Part shown: positions 19,662 through 32,394 of the stretch, in pieces
Layout: every line of letters starts with the position of its first letter
Numbering within the stretch: position 1 is the stretch's first letter
NCBI GenBank assembly: GCA_025991245.1
Contig: BQMJ01000012.1
Location: 62,001-126,000, forward strand
Source of the DNA: Galdieria partita
Lineage: Eukaryota > Rhodophyta > Bangiophyceae > Galdieriales > Galdieriaceae
Length of the DNA: 64,000 nucleotides
Direction of reading: 5' to 3'
The notes under the pieces: generated by a model
What the model was told of the DNA's origin: nothing
The model's database searches: none
Seen by the model: only the letters and a program-made list of their open reading frames with translations
Made by a program: the position numbers and the translations under genes

Positions 19662-22382
19662 TCACACATTCTTAGGAACATACTGTACACTTCGTGATCT
19701 CCCTCTCCTCGACGTCTTTGATGAATGCGGTCGATAACCATCCAAAGAAGACCTGTGCATTTCCTGTCCATTCATATTTATAGTATCTTTTGACACTTCT
19801 CTCTCAGTCACTTTTCTCCATCTAGTAGAATTCCTTCCCCGAGTCGACACTTTTTGCGACTTTATCTTTCCTCTAGAGTTTGTTAAACTCTTTTGCACAC
19901 CTGAATTTGAACACCATTCATGATTCGGCATGACGGAAATGGATGTGTTCTTCTCTGGATCTTGACTGTGCAATGATATATTTGTATCATTGATTACATA
20001 ACGATTATCAGAAATTTTAGGGTGCTTCGCAACCCATTCCTTATATGTGCGACTATTTCTTGTTGACCTCGGATATAAAACGGGCGAGTCTATCTTGCGC
20101 CATTTCCGAGAAGCTCTATCAATGTTTGCCTTATTTGTAAATGACGGCAAAGTTTGACTGCTACTAACAATATTTGTGAATGAAGGTCGATCAATTTCTC
20201 CTACATCTAATAACTTAGGTTTGACTACATTCTGATCCGTTTTTTGTTGTTTGTCAAGAAATGAAGAGGCGGATTCCTTTGCCATCCACACTTTGGCATT
20301 CTTCTTCGTTCTGTTTGGGACATTGTTTTCCGCTAATGCCTTCTTTCTATGAATTCTACCATTCTGAATTGACCTTTTGCGACTCAATTTTGGATAAAAT
20401 TTCTGTTTGGCGATTGGAGTATTAGAAGCCTTATCCATTCCACAATAAGTGTCAGATTGAATAGCAGTCATAGCATTGTTGACTTGATCCCATAGTTCAC
20501 CAGATAAGACCTTATCGACTGAACTTTGGGAATCTAATACTGGGCTACTCCAATCAGAAGAGTCATTCAACGTATTCAAGTCTGATAACAATGAACCGAA
20601 AGTTAAAAAGGACGACCCATTAACTTCACTTTCAGTTTTTCTGGATCCCTCATTGCTAGGATATTCCCTTTGACAATCTTTCACTGAAAAGGGCACAAAA
20701 TCAACATCGGTTCCTTGTTTCTGTGATAGCACAGATGTTTCTTCTAGAGATATACTTTGTAGGAGTTCTTCAATATTATTCATCTCTGACAAGTTTCTGT
20801 CTTTCGAACTACTGGAAGCTTCTTTACTCTGAGAAATACCCTTATCCTCAAAATTGGATGATTTCACAGACCAACGAGGCAAAGTATCCTTCAACACTTG
20901 AGTTCCTTCCGCATGAAATCGTTCTTTCTTAGGCAATGAGTCGTTACCAACAGATTCTACAAAAGTGCTCAAAATCTTGCGATAATTTGACAATTATATC
21001 AGAAATACAAACCTTTGTTCCTTGATTCAAACTTTTGTCTCCGTTGATCTGAAACAACTCTCCAAGTCTTACTACTAAGATTCTCAGATAACATTCCTCT
21101 ACGAGAGCTTTTAACCTTTGAAGTAGAAACATGTCTAATATATCTGCTACTCATTCGTGCCCTTGAAGATGAGTGGCGAACCTTGGAAGTTTCTGATGCT
21201 CTGCCTCTCAGATACTCTTGTTTAGAAAAATGGGTAGCTCTATCGTTTGTTATTGAGTCATCTAAAAATTACAAATCAATGTGGTCAGTCCATTTTACAA
21301 AATTCTGCGCTAATAATCAGTTTACTCACTTCCTTGCACTTCCCTTGCTGATGTCACGTTGCTATCTGACAAAAAGCCCGAGTTCAAACTTGTTCCAGTT
21401 ATTTCAGGTTTTCCATGTGCAACAGTGTCTGATTCACACAAAGACTCACTTTCAGTGGAGGACACTCCATACTCCACAGTAAAATCTCCAACTCTCTCCG
21501 TATTCCAACTTTGTTCTTCTCTCCCGGTGGACATTTGGGTCTCTTCTTGTCTTCTTAATATTACTCGCTTTTTATCCTTCAGCAAATTTTCAGGTTCCTT
21601 TTCTGGTTCTGAAAAACTCTCTTTTTCTGATGAGTAGGAGATTCGCTCATTTCCTCTATTATCAGTACGAACATCATGTTGCTCATTCTGTTGAAACTTT
21701 TCCGACTTGAAGTCATCCAAGTTTTCTTGCGTTAGTGGCACTTCCAAAGCTTCTTCTACCATATCATTTCGTGACACAAAGACTCTAGCAGGAAACTTTG
21801 AACTGTGACTTAGGGTTGGAAAGTTCTTCTGTTGCGCATCTGCATACATATCATTTCTCTGAGGATCTCCTTGCGCGGAATTCAATATTGGATTATTATC
21901 TTGAATGTCTCTGGAGTGTTCATCTGTCTCCAACAAGTTTTTTCCACTCATTGTTGGTGAATATTTAACAGTATGAGATTTCATTCTACTGGCAGCAACT
22001 GTTGCGTAGGAGTTTGGTTGCTCTTGTCTAGAAGTTTCCACTCTCTGTGGGCTGGAGTCTTTTCCATCCTTATATTCTGCGTCTGATGTGGCTTCTACAG
22101 CGGATTCCTTTCTCAAGCTTGGTAGGTTAAACGGTAGTGGAACCTTCGGTGCTGCTCTAGAGAGGACAGAAGACTTCCCCAAGACTTGCATTCTTGAGTT
22201 TCCAACTCCTATTTTAGCTTAGCATGGGTTCCAGTTTCGTGAGTAAGCGCAACAGACGAACCTTTTACACTGGCTTCACTATGAGACTTTTGTTTGGGCA
22301 AAAGAGCATTCAAGTTGAAGGAAGTATATTTTCCCTTACTGGAGGACTGTTCGGTTTGGAAAGAAGCGTTAGGCTTTGGCAT
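19662..22382 (-). CDS. BAT2_N-domain (PRRC2-like) disordered protein
   Basis: Four exons (22382-22262, 22208-21330, 21261-21013, 20956-19662) encode 847 residues. The N-terminus is diagnostic once a 53-bp intron is removed: GKYTSFNLNALLPKQKS followed by MQVLGKSSVLSRAAPKVPLP and FNLPSLRKES. This is the BAT2_N pattern of animal PRRC2A/B/C and the plant MOS1 homologue. The rest is low-complexity, rich in Ser, Glu, Lys and Arg, with basic clusters near the C-terminus (TSRRGRSRSVQYVPKNV). PRRC2 proteins act in translation initiation and stress-granule RNA biology; plant MOS1 in gene expression control. Beyond the N-terminal domain no function can be read. The first intron donor is GTTCGT, which is weak, but it alone preserves the domain. 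Confidence 0.8.
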
Positions 22383-22512
22383 AGTGAATAAAGTGAATGT
22401 TGCAATACAAAAACTTTCAGCGAGGTCTCACTTGAACCGCTACTGTCAAGTGATGGGATGGAAATGGCCCAAATCAAAAAGGAACGACGTTAGTTGTCAC
22501 GTTTCAAACAAA

Positions 22513-25213
22513 TCATTCATTCAAGTATTTATTCAACCAATTTGAAACATTTTCTCTATCACGTTGATTCCAAGACGCTACTACATTGATCTCTTCAATA
22601 CTCTGCTTAATAACCCTTTCACAACCTTCAGCTTGAATGTCATGAAAGAACGCTTTTACTTGTTGCGCATCTTCTTTGCTACTCAAACGACGAGTGCTCA
22701 ATTGTATCAAGTTGGTCAACATATGATTTCCTCCAGTTCCATACCTCTCTACCATGTCTTTCCAATGTGTCTGCATATAATGCCAAACAACTTGTGGACC
22801 TTTGCATCGATTCATTGCAGCCGAATACAATGCAAACATAAAGTCACCGGGTCTTACATGTTTCCAACTCCACTCTAACATTTCTTGACATAACTGGGGA
22901 TCAGGAATGCGACCTAATACTCTTAGGCAGCGAATCTTCTCTTCATTTAAAGTAAAAGTTTCATGCATCTCCTTCACCTTTTCATATTCCTGTCTTCCTC
23001 CATATGATATTGCAGCAGCCATAGCTACTATCCTTAAATCTGGTTCTACACTATTTGGATCCTCAACATACTGAATGAACAGCTTTTTAGCAATGTCAAT
23101 GGTATGAGGATCTTGATAGTCTACCAATGCCTGCAGCACCTTTGGACGTAAGAGAGAAATGGAATGCGTCTCATTCTCTTTTCGTTTCCAACCCAACTGA
23201 GATGCAATACCTCGCAAAATATCACAAAAGAAACGGTTCAACAACTGACAACACTGTTCATCATTTGTTCCAAATGCAACAAAGAGACCTTCAAAATTAG
23301 ACAACAAATTTACCCAACACGCGTATTCAGTTTCATTTTTAAAGGAGCACATCAAAAGTAAGGCAGTTGAAGTAGGTAAAAAACCACTTCTAGCGAGAGC
23401 AAAGGAATCCATTGAAAGCCCTAAACGATCCATGGCATCTAACTCGCCATTCTTTGTTGCTTCACTCAAGGCTTCCCAAATGAATTGTGGATAGTTGACC
23501 CGATAGACTCCAGATTGAGAAGCATTCACTTTCAGCCATTTGTCTTGCTTACCTAATAAATTGTTCAGTATCTCTTGAGGATCTTCCATTAGATGACATT
23601 TGACTTGACTGGGACAAGAGGAAACAGCATATCGCATGATCACTATCCACTGACCATTTTCACGTTTTCCACTTGCCAGATACCGCTGTTGCTCGAGTAC
23701 AAATTCCTCATTTTCATTCAATTTTATTTCAATCAAAGGATAACCAGTTTGCCTCGTCCAAAGACTCATGATACGTACAATAGGTTTTCCAGAAACTTGT
23801 TCTAAAGTTTCCCATAAATCATATGTTGTCGCATTTTTGTACAGGAAACGCCTCAAATATGTTTGTAAGCCTTGTTGAAACGAGGAAAGGCTCATATAAT
23901 CTGCCAACATACGTATCACTGAAGCACCCTTGTTATAAGATATGGCATCAAATATTTCGTCAACATCACTAGCCCTCTTCACGTCCACTTCGATGGGATG
24001 CGAAGACTCTAATGCGTCCAGTTTCATAGCAGAAGCAAAGGTTGAGCTGACAAAGTCCTTCCAGACTTCCCAATCCGGAAATAAATGATCCACTGCTAAA
24101 TATGATGCCCAAGTAGCAAAACCTTCATTCAACCACAAATGAGTCCACCATTCCATAGTAACCAAGTTTCCGAACCACTGATGAGCCAATTCATGAGCCA
24201 CAACTTCTGCAACAGCAGTGCGTATTTCTGACGAGGTATTCACAGGGTCCACTAATAAGAACATTTCTCGAAAAGTGATACAGCCCCAATTCTCCATAGC
24301 TCCAGTGCCAAAGTCAGGTATAGCTACAAAGTCCATTTTTGGCAGCGGATAAGATATTCCAAAGAAATCTGTGAAGTAATCCAAAGTTCGAATTCCCACA
24401 TTCAATGCAAATTCTCCAAAGTGGGCAGACTCTTTGGAAGCATAAACTCGAAGAGGTAACCCATTTGAAGTATGTCCCTCGATGTAATCAAATTCTCCAA
24501 CTATAAATACCAGTAAATAGGTAGACATAATTGGAGTTTTTTCGAAACGAACAACTTTCTTTCCAGCGTTATTGTCCTCTTCTGAAATGACGTTCATATT
24601 GCTAAGACAGTCTCTATCGGTTGGAGCAATCAAAGTAACTTCGAATGTTGCCTTGATTGCTGGCTCGTCCCAACAAGGAAAGGCACGTCGGGCATCTGTG
24701 GGTTCAAAATGAGTCGTTGCCATAAAGCGAGTTTCTCCTTGTTTCGTCCGATATCTAGCTCGATAAAAGCCAATCATCTTGTCGTTGAGACGACCAATGA
24801 AATCAATATGTAACACAACCTCACTAGATGCTTCAAAGGACGTGGGAAATTCCAAGCTTACAGTTTGTTGTTCTTTGTCATACGAAATAGAAGAGACAGG
24901 CACGGTTTCTGAAGAGCTTTGAATACAATATACTTTAGTCAATTCCAAATCTTTCGAATGTAGAGTTATCCAACTAGAAGATTATTAGCATTTTCTGAAT
25001 TCTTGTTCACAAGTACAAAGTTTACTTGGTGGTCTCCACAATTTTCAGAAGAACGTCGACACTGCCTAAGAAATTCGTGTCCTTTCCCTCCATCGCTGCT
25101 TCTGAATTCTCCAATAAAGGCTCCAGTGTTACTTTATAATGTTTAGGGCGTACATTTGAAGGCAATAGATGTCTTTCTTCCTTTGAAGTTTCTTGCCAGT
25201 TGCTGCTATTCAT
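22513..25213 (-). CDS. M1-family zinc aminopeptidase (puromycin-sensitive type)
   Basis: Removes N-terminal residues from peptides. Two exons (25213-25026 and 24973-22513) give 882 residues. Domain order: N-terminal beta domain (LLPSNVRPKHYKVTLEP); the exopeptidase motif GTGAMENWG around residue 284; the zinc site VVAHELAHQWFGN around 321, with downstream WLNEGFATW supplying the third ligand; and a C-terminal HEAT-like region (ERAP1_C). No signal peptide or transmembrane segment precedes the catalytic domain, so a cytosolic enzyme like PSA/NPEPPS is likely rather than the membrane APN type. It is divergent from the proteasome PSMA5 gene (286 bp between starts); both act in peptide turnover. 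Confidence 0.95.
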
Positions 25214-25451
25214 AGCTAAAAGAGGAAAACCACAAGACGACTAAACGACAATACCCAAATGAGGGACAATTCACAGCTTTCGAACATCCTCCCGTTCTCC
25301 AATCACAAATGACAAGAGACTTTGACATTTGTAAAAGTTGCTACAACAGATGAATGTCTCATTTGTCAACAATCTAAAGAATAATAGAATCGATACACTT
25401 GCTATCATTTCACATATCCCTTACAAGGCTTACAATTCTTGTGCAATATGA

Positions 25452-26559
<1,108 letters not shown>

Positions 26560-26830
26560 AAATATGTCGTTATCTTGTTTTTTGAAATAAAGAACCAACA
26601 GAGAAACTTGAGAGTTCGCAAACAGAGTTCCTCAGCAAGTGTTATGAGATAACTCAAAATATCCTTGCAAGAGCTCTGAACGCTTCTGTCGAATGGGAAC
26701 TGAGCCCTCCCGCCGGTAGCCCGCCTTTTAAGAATCCCCTAGTCTGGGAACGCCGAAATTAATGATTGATGCTTTCCCAACGTTAGGTGGACACAACTAG
26801 TTCTTACAAAAACTTATCATTTTTGAGATA

Positions 26831-29305
26831 ATGAGCTCGCCTGAAGATTTCCCTGAAGAGGAAACTGTGATTGAGTCACAGGGGGTAGTTCCAGGGGGTT
26901 CAAATGTGCGTCATATACTAGATACGTCGAATGACACCGAGACGAACGTGCCTATGGACGCACTTGGGTCAGTGGTAGCTCAAGACGAATTGGAAAAGAA
27001 TGAGAGAGAGCGAGTTGCTATTGAGAACTCAAACAACTCAGCAGTTGTTTGTGGGGTGTTGGAAGAACAGACAACTCTTGTTTCTTTCGCACCCACGGCA
27101 GGCCCGAATTTTGTGCAAATGGAGCAAGCGGAATCTCGCCCTGTCGACTTTTCAGAATATCAAGATAATCATTGTGAAAAAGAAGACATAACTAGCAGCG
27201 ACTCTAGGGGTATATATTCGAATGCTCCTTTTAATTGTAGCTCTGTATTGAATACGACGACCGAGACAGAAAAAGCGAAGACTTTAGAGGCTGAAAAACT
27301 TGCTCCTGAGTCAGCAAATTTGGTTGTTGACAGTGCAGCAAAGACTAACACTTCGGCTGAGAGTGAAAAGCAGGCTACTATGCAAGAAGCCTTTCAAAGT
27401 AGCGAAGGAAAAGATACAAACGTTAGGATTTCCATGGAATTGGAGAGTACATCAGAGCGTACAGTAAGTTCGGACTCGAAGTCAACAGCAGTGGAACGTC
27501 CGCAAGTCGCTGAGGGAACGAACACTTTGAACGAAGTGAACGCACCCACGGTTGGAACGGGAGACGCTGATGCTCCAAATTTCTCGCCAAAATCAAAAGT
27601 TATGGGAAAAAATGAGAAGTTAGAAAGAAAGATGGCATTACTAGCAAAACTGAACGAGGTAGAGTCAAGAAAGCTGAAGTATATGGAAAAGAGAAACACT
27701 CCGGTATCCAGTCCCGTAGAGAAGCCTTCAAATGTAGAAAGAACATCACCACCGACTCTAGATATTCAGCCAGCGTTTGTAGGAGAATATAGCGAGAATA
27801 GAGCTGTTTCGTCTCCTCAAGACTCAGAACTAGACAAGTCATCTCGTTCGCTTCGACCGCGAACTCCTGGAAGCCAACGGAATTCGGCCAAGATGATCAT
27901 GTCACCACACACCCCCGGCAATGACTATAAAGAAGATCCTTTATACTACAAATGCAAAAATGTATTGAAGAGTTTGATGGAAAGAAAGGATGCTCGGGCA
28001 TTTCTGAAGCCTGTTGATGAACTATTTACACCCGAAGAAATACCAGGATACTTTCAACTCATCAAGCATCCCATGGATTTAGGTACTGTCCTGTATAGAA
28101 TGGAACTTGGATTGTATCGCCATCCAACAGTGGAAGAGTTCCCAAAGTACTCTCAATTTGACCTTGAAAGATTCAAAGCAGATGTTCGTCTTGTATGGGA
28201 AAATGCAATGGCATACAATCTGCAGGGGACTCCCTATCATACCACTGCCGCAAAACTTAGTGAGACATTTGAAAGGAAGTTGGAGGCGACTCTAAAAAGT
28301 TTACCTGAAACTAAGTTGTTTAAATCCAAGGAGAAGAAGAGACAGTCGGCATCACGTCCTGTTCATGAAAGACCCATCAAGAAACCAAATATGTCATTCA
28401 TGAAAAGGAAAACACCTCCAGAAGTTTCTTCAAACAAGCTAGCTCATCATTCATTTACAAAAGTGAAGCCAACGGCTTCAACGAGTGCTGCCACAACTAC
28501 TGTTTCAACAGATAAAAAGAATCGAAATAATCAACGAACACATAGTAGCTTTGCAGCTGCTTCACACGCATCCATGACTGCAGAAAGTCCATCGTCATCT
28601 ATCCAAAAGCTGCAAGAGAAGATAAAGGAGTTGGAAAGAATGCAAGCGAGAATGGCTTCTTCCAGTGTAGATTATCAGTCGCAAGATATTTCTTCATCTC
28701 CGAGTCCTCTTGTGAATGTGCCAATGACATATGAAGAGAAACGTAAACTAGGAGACAACATAAACTTACTGCCTGGTGACAAATTGGCAAAGGTGGTCCA
28801 AATTATCATGCGTCACAAAGGATCCACTCCAGTAAACGATAGAGAGGAGATTGAAATAGATATAGATGCATTAGATACTCGTACGTTGAGAGAAATGGAA
28901 GCATTTGTACAAAATGCTCTTCAGAAACGAGTACAAAGGAAGAAGGGATCTTCGTTAGGTGAAACTTTTACTACTCAGACCTCATCGGTAACTAGTGAGT
29001 TGGAAAATTTGAGGGAGCAGTTGCGAACCCTTCAAGGAACTAACTATGATACCGGTATGACTTTAGAAAGTGGGCAAACTGCAAGTGCAACAAGTGGTGG
29101 GGGAGGATTAGTAGGAGGCTATGAAGACAAAGGATTTGCTAGTACTGAACATGTAGAGGACAGCGGTAATAATGAGTTGAGCACCGTTCCAGAATCCTCT
29201 AATAGAGATTCCACAGAGCTCAAACAAGAACAACATGAAGAACAAATGTATAGTTCTGATGATAGCGACTCCACAAGTGACACTGCCTCTGTCTCTGACA
29301 ACTGA
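26831..29305 (+). CDS. BET-type protein: single bromodomain plus NET domain (plant GTE-like)
   Basis: A chromatin reader of acetylated histones. A single exon of 824 residues. An acidic, Ser/Thr/Glu-rich N-terminal half ends in a coiled segment (ERKMALLAKLNEVESRKLK). It is followed by one bromodomain at about residues 370-490 (LFTPEEIPGYFQLIKHPMDL, WENAMAYN with the acetyl-lysine Asn). A NET domain follows from residue 632 (MTYEEKRKLGDNINLLPGDK, EIEIDIDALDTRTLREME). One bromodomain plus NET is the plant/algal GTE layout, in contrast to the two bromodomains of animal BRD2/3/4. The C-terminus is acidic and Ser-rich. The 270-bp upstream gap contains a short GC-rich patch near 26703-26725. Confidence 0.95.
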   Translation: MSSPEDFPEEETVIESQGVVPGGSNVRHILDTSNDTETNVPMDALGSVVAQDELEKNERERVAIENSNNSAVVCGVLEEQTTLVSFAPTAGPNFVQMEQAESRPVDFSEYQDNHCEKEDITSSDSRGIYSNAPFNCSSVLNTTTETEKAKTLEAEKLAPESANLVVDSAAKTNTSAESEKQATMQEAFQSSEGKDTNVRISMELESTSERTVSSDSKSTAVERPQVAEGTNTLNEVNAPTVGTGDADAPNFSPKSKVMGKNEKLERKMALLAKLNEVESRKLKYMEKRNTPVSSPVEKPSNVERTSPPTLDIQPAFVGEYSENRAVSSPQDSELDKSSRSLRPRTPGSQRNSAKMIMSPHTPGNDYKEDPLYYKCKNVLKSLMERKDARAFLKPVDELFTPEEIPGYFQLIKHPMDLGTVLYRMELGLYRHPTVEEFPKYSQFDLERFKADVRLVWENAMAYNLQGTPYHTTAAKLSETFERKLEATLKSLPETKLFKSKEKKRQSASRPVHERPIKKPNMSFMKRKTPPEVSSNKLAHHSFTKVKPTASTSAATTTVSTDKKNRNNQRTHSSFAAASHASMTAESPSSSIQKLQEKIKELERMQARMASSSVDYQSQDISSSPSPLVNVPMTYEEKRKLGDNINLLPGDKLAKVVQIIMRHKGSTPVNDREEIEIDIDALDTRTLREMEAFVQNALQKRVQRKKGSSLGETFTTQTSSVTSELENLREQLRTLQGTNYDTGMTLESGQTASATSGGGGLVGGYEDKGFASTEHVEDSGNNELSTVPESSNRDSTELKQEQHEEQMYSSDDSDSTSDTASVSDN

Positions 29306-29369
29306 CACATAATAATGTAAAAGTATTTTATGGTGCCTCATTCGTTTCAAAAGTTTTTGTTAGCACGAA

Positions 29370-31971
29370 TTATGCTTTTCCACTTTTTACAAAACTTGGT
29401 GCCAATACAAGTGCTACAGTTGAAATCAGCTTGATAAGTACATGCAACGAGGGTCCAGCTGTATCTTTAAAAGGATCGCCTAGAGTATCTCCTGTTACCG
29501 CAGCTTTATGAGTGTCCGAACCCTTTCCACCGTAGAAACCACGTTCAATTAACTTCTTTGCATTGTCAAATGCTCCACCACCTGTGTTAAAGAACAATGC
29601 CAGCAACAGGCCTGTGGCTGTAGAAAACATTAAGAAACTTGCGACACATTTGCCACCAATCAACGGATCATCTTCATGTGTACCGACAAATTTGAAAAGG
29701 TAACCAACAAATGCCGGTGATAACACGGTGATAGTACCTGGTATCAGCATTTCTCTCAAGGCTGCTTTAGTTACGAGAGATACACATGCTTGATAATCAG
29801 GTTTCTGTGTTCCATTCATAATTCCAGGGAAGTTGGTAAATTGCCGTCGAACTTCAGCTACAACATCTTGCGCTGCAGAACCAACGGCTCGAATGGTCGT
29901 CCCAGAGAACAGAAACACCAATGCCGCCCCTATAAAACCTGCAAAAAACACTTCCGGTACCGCAATATCGACTACTTCTAAAGGCAAACCAGAATATTCC
30001 ATAACTTCATCAAGAAATGCACTGAACAAAAGGAACGATGCCAATGCAGCAGTCCCTACTGCGTAACCCTAAAAAATGGATAAAAGTCTCTTTCAAATAT
30101 AAAATTGTGATGGGCTGCATACCTTTGTAATGGCCTTGGTAGTGTTTCCGACGGCATCGAGCTGATCAGTAATGTTTCGGACGTCAGATGTCGACGCACT
30201 CATTTCAACGATTCCACCAGCATTATCCGCAATAGGCCCGAAAACATCCATCGAGAGAATATATGCAGCTGTACTTAACATACCCATCGTTGCAACGGCC
30301 GTTCCGAATAAGCCACCAACTGGTTCGCCATTTGAATCATATAATCCGGATGCCTTGATATCTATGTTATGGACAGATTTCATTCGAAGACATCTACAAC
30401 ATACCTGACCAATACGATATGACATCAAGACTGCCAATGTTATAGTCACTGCTGGAAGTAAGGTCGACTGCAATCCAACAGATATTCCAGCAATAACATT
30501 TGTACCGGCTCCAGTCACTGATGATTTAGCAATATAGACCACTGGATTATGACCACAGTCTGTATAATAATGTGTTATAGCAATGAAGATATAACCTGTT
30601 CCCAAACCAATGAATGCGCAAAGACAAAAATGCCACCAAGCATAAGGTGCTCCTTCATGATAAAGAAGACAACGACAAAGAAATACAAGGAGAATAGCAC
30701 TTATCATTGTGCTGATTCGGTAACCTTTCATCAACAGGGCAAAAGGATTATTCTCACTAGTTTGAGAGTTTCCATTTTCAAAATTTTCACCATGCTCAGC
30801 AGAAAAATCACTGTGAAAATATGCAGAAAGTCTCGATAAAATGGAAATCATGGAGGAACAATTATCAGCTCGCTGAACAGATATTATTCCAAAAGAGCTG
30901 ACTAGCAAATCCATGGCGTGAACACTTAACGGGAACAATAAGTATCCTGCTCCGACTTGTGCTTGTTCCATCAAAACACCGCCAATTATCATCGCAGAAA
31001 TAATTTCAGCTGCAATACTTTCAAATAAATCGCTTCCCCTACCCTTTGATTGAAAATTAGCCATCCTTTGGTATGCAACACAAACTCACCGCACAATCTC
31101 CAACATTATCTCCAACAAGGTCTGCAATAACAGCTGGATTCCTAGGATCATCTTCTGGAATCGATGTTTCCACTTTACCAATAATATCTGCTCCAACATC
31201 TGCTGCTTTTGTGTAAATTCCACCACCCAACTGTGCAAAAAGTGCTACGAATGATGCGCCAAAACCGTAACCGACAAGAAGCATCGGGATTCGATAAACT
31301 GGAATTTCCAGTATAAACGAAACTGAGGCAAAGAGTATAAAAATGCCCAACAAACACATGCTAACAACAAGGATTGCAGAAAACGCTCCTGCTCTTAATG
31401 CTATAGAGACAGCAAGATGATAGTCTTTACTCGCTGCAGAAGCAACACGAACGTTTGAGCGGACACTAACCCACATACCTACAAAACCTGCAGTACCCGA
31501 ACATATTGCACCCATAAAGAAAGATATAGCTGTTGTACAAGCCAAAGACAAGGAGCCAACAGGCGAGTGTTCCGGTACTTGTCGAAACAGATATATTACA
31601 AATAAAAGCAACACACATAATAGCGTCAACTGTATGATCGTACCGTACTGTGTCCTTAGAAATCCATCTGCTCCCATACGAATAGCGTCGGAAACCACAC
31701 GCATATCTTCAGTCCCTTCATCTTGCATAAGAACCCACTTGGCAAGAAATAAAGAAAATAGAAAGCCTCCAAAGGTCACTGTACAAATGACCATGGCAGC
31801 TAAACGGATATCAGTTGGAAGTGCCAAACAGCAAAGGAACAGCGCACAACCAAACGCACCAATAAAGATACGGAGATTCGTAGGTGTGCCAAGTTGCTTG
31901 CGACGTTTCCGATGAGGACGGTTTCTCAGTATTGTAGGGAGCGATGTTTTTGAATCTCCAACAAGTCTCAT
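29370..31971 (-). CDS. H+-translocating pyrophosphatase, K+-independent type (AVP2-like)
   Basis: A membrane pump that couples pyrophosphate hydrolysis to proton transport in the vacuole or Golgi. Four exons (31971-31090, 31043-30405, 30353-30123, 30068-29370) give 816 residues with many membrane segments. The substrate-site runs are visible: DVGADIIGKVE, EDDPRNPAVIADLVGDNVGD, GGLFGTAVATMGMLS, DVFGPIADNAGGIVEMS. The K+ sensitivity motif reads GNTTKAITK, with Lys580 and Thr583, the residues of the K+-independent (type II) class; K+-dependent pumps have Ala and Gly there. Intron 2 is 51 bp, in frame and without stop. A hydrophilic loop near EHGENFENGNSQTSE looks family-divergent. The gene converges with the BET gene with 64 bp between stops. 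Confidence 0.93.
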
Positions 31972-32394
31972 AGAGTTGCCAATTTTTTGAGTTCTAACCC
32001 AATCTTAACGGAATGAAGAAGAATGTTGCAAACAAGATATGAAAAATGAGTTTCAATAGGGATTTGTCGTATGTCTCGCATTTCACAATAACTAACACAT
32101 ACTTTTTTGAAAACAACAGGAAGAATATCTAATTATTTCAACATCTAAGAATGTATAATATGTTTTGATTGCTTCAGAATTGAAACATGTATATTTCGAG
32201 GTTTCAATATGGAGTTCAATTTCTAAATATTCTCCAGCTGAGCATTTCTCTGTTCTTACTGTTTTCTTTTAGAGTAGTTTTTACACGCGTCTTCGTTGAG
32301 TCCCTCAAAATTTCTCAAAAGATTTGAACGCTGCTGAATTCGTTTGGATTCGTTGTTCTCTCGAGGCACTTGCCAACTTCCTTGGTGAGTCATA
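31972..32394. promoter_or_regulatory. Shared divergent promoter, H+-PPase / XPG
   Basis: 423 bp between the divergent starts of the pyrophosphatase and XPG genes. It is AT-rich upstream of the pyrophosphatase start. The 5' leader of XPG may contain CTTCCTTGGTGAG just before the ATG. No distinct element was recognised. Confidence 0.45.

Noticed and set aside
26690-26760. tRNA or structured RNA in the GC-rich patch before the BET gene
   Set aside because: No cloverleaf, A/B box pair or anticodon loop could be drawn.
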